From: Fimbriimonadales bacterium
Lineage (GTDB): Bacteria > Armatimonadota > Fimbriimonadia > Fimbriimonadales > ATM1
Assembly: GCA_026129745.1 (NCBI GenBank)
Contig: JAHCHL010000002.1
Coordinates: 1 to 64,000, forward strand
Reading direction: 5' to 3'
Length of the DNA stretch: 64,000 nucleotides
Each line of letters opens with the position of its first letter. The stretch's first letter is position 1. The notes beneath the pieces are model-generated. The model did no database searches and was not told the origin of the DNA. It saw only the letters and a list, made by a program, of their open reading frames with translations. This document shows, in pieces, positions 63,582 to 64,000 of this stretch. A program made the translations under genes and the position numbers.

Positions 63582-64000
63582 TTAGGCTTCACCTTTCGAT
63601 GTGCGATCCTCTCGGATCGTATCGCCATCGTTGAGCGTTTCTTTTCCGGCGAGAATGACTTTCTCCGATGGGGACAGTCCGAACACTTGAATCCAACCGT
63701 CTTTTGCGATTCCAAGCGTCACTTCGACTCGCTTCGCTTTGTCTCCCGATGCAACGAAGACGAAGTGTTTGTCTTCGACCGATTTGACCGCATCGCGCGG
63801 AATGAGGATGGCATTCGATTCGGTAGCCAGCGTGATTTTCGCTCGCGCATACATTCCAGGCAGCAGATTGCCATTGCCGCTTTGGACTGCGATTCTCGCG
63901 GCGAACAGCCTCCCGAGATCGTCGGCTTCGGGTCTGATCGCAATCACCGTACCAACGAATTCGCGATCGGGGATCGCATCGACGCGCACGATAGCGGGTT
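63582..64000 (-). CDS. RND efflux periplasmic adaptor (MFP/HlyD-like), C-terminal part
   Basis: Only the C-terminal ~138 residues are in the window; the gene runs past position 64000. The visible part contains the barrel and membrane-proximal patterns EFVGTVIAIRPEADDLGRLF and LLPGMYARAKITL, then ILIPRDAVKSVEDKHFVFV and VTLGIAKDGWIQV, typical of AcrA/MexA-like adaptors. Its TAA stop abuts the ATG of the pump gene. Confidence 0.9.
   Translation of the reverse strand, partial: PAIVRVDAIPDREFVGTVIAIRPEADDLGRLFAARIAVQSGNGNLLPGMYARAKITLATESNAILIPRDAVKSVEDKHFVFVASGDKAKRVEVTLGIAKDGWIQVFGLSPSEKVILAGKETLNDGDTIREDRTSKGEA

Noticed and set aside
1-64000. tRNA or rRNA genes, prophage and integrase genes
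   Set aside because: No T-loop/anticodon-like patterns, rRNA stretches, integrase or phage structural proteins were seen in any frame.

Overview
The window looks like chromosomal DNA of a Gram-negative-type (diderm) bacterium. It has a Kdo transferase (waaA), lipoprotein signal peptidase, an RND efflux pump and many Sec signal peptides. GTG and TTG starts, ATGA-type overlaps and a mixture of proteobacterial-like and firmicute-like gene pairs (a parvulin next to a YabN-type methylase-MazG fusion, behind a predicted c-di-AMP riboswitch) would fit Armatimonadota (Fimbriimonadia-like). That assignment is inference; no rRNA or tRNA gene is visible.

Region 1 (about 1-23,440) is the unusual part. 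It packs seven predicted clan CD (caspase-fold) cysteine peptidases into 23 kb: two WD40-caspases of one family (65-3854, split by a frameshift, and 11601-15230), a third larger WD40-caspase (7624-11589), two caspases without WD40 repeats (3980-4900 and 4942-7002 on the minus strand), and two TPR-CHAT proteins (18549-20750 and 20759-23437). All keep the His and Cys of the catalytic dyad and nearly all have an N-terminal signal peptide. Between the caspases and the CHAT genes sit a divergent sigma factor-like gene (15984-17033) and a membrane-anchored anti-sigma-like gene (17146-18369). Two small genes (7175-7525 and 15320-15898) share an RBS-sequestering leader hairpin. The CHAT halves of the two TPR-CHAT genes are 1,521-bp near-identical repeats whose few differences are all silent, while the TPR sensor parts differ (3 versus 7 repeats). 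I read the region as a candidate envelope-located signalling or conflict system with protein-interaction sensors, caspase/CHAT proteases and a dedicated sigma/anti-sigma switch.

Region 2 (23,490-64,000) is housekeeping, in compact operons. Minus strand: a small exported protein, dapB, araB and araD; DUF374 acyltransferase, waaA, dxs and a methyltransferase. Plus strand: DUF2905, HAD hydrolase, queA, an HTH protein, a GT4 glycosyltransferase, a dGTPase-like HD hydrolase and a UvrD/PcrA helicase, most with 4-bp overlaps. Then ileS-lspA (minus), a methyltransferase, PhyH-Ppx/GppA (minus), a GAF histidine kinase, an M48 peptidase (minus), MtaB-HIT-OPT-like transporter, an ECF sigma/zinc anti-sigma pair (minus), a rhomboid-like membrane protein, the c-di-AMP riboswitch with parvulin and YabN, and finally an RND efflux operon (minus) whose adaptor gene runs off the right edge.
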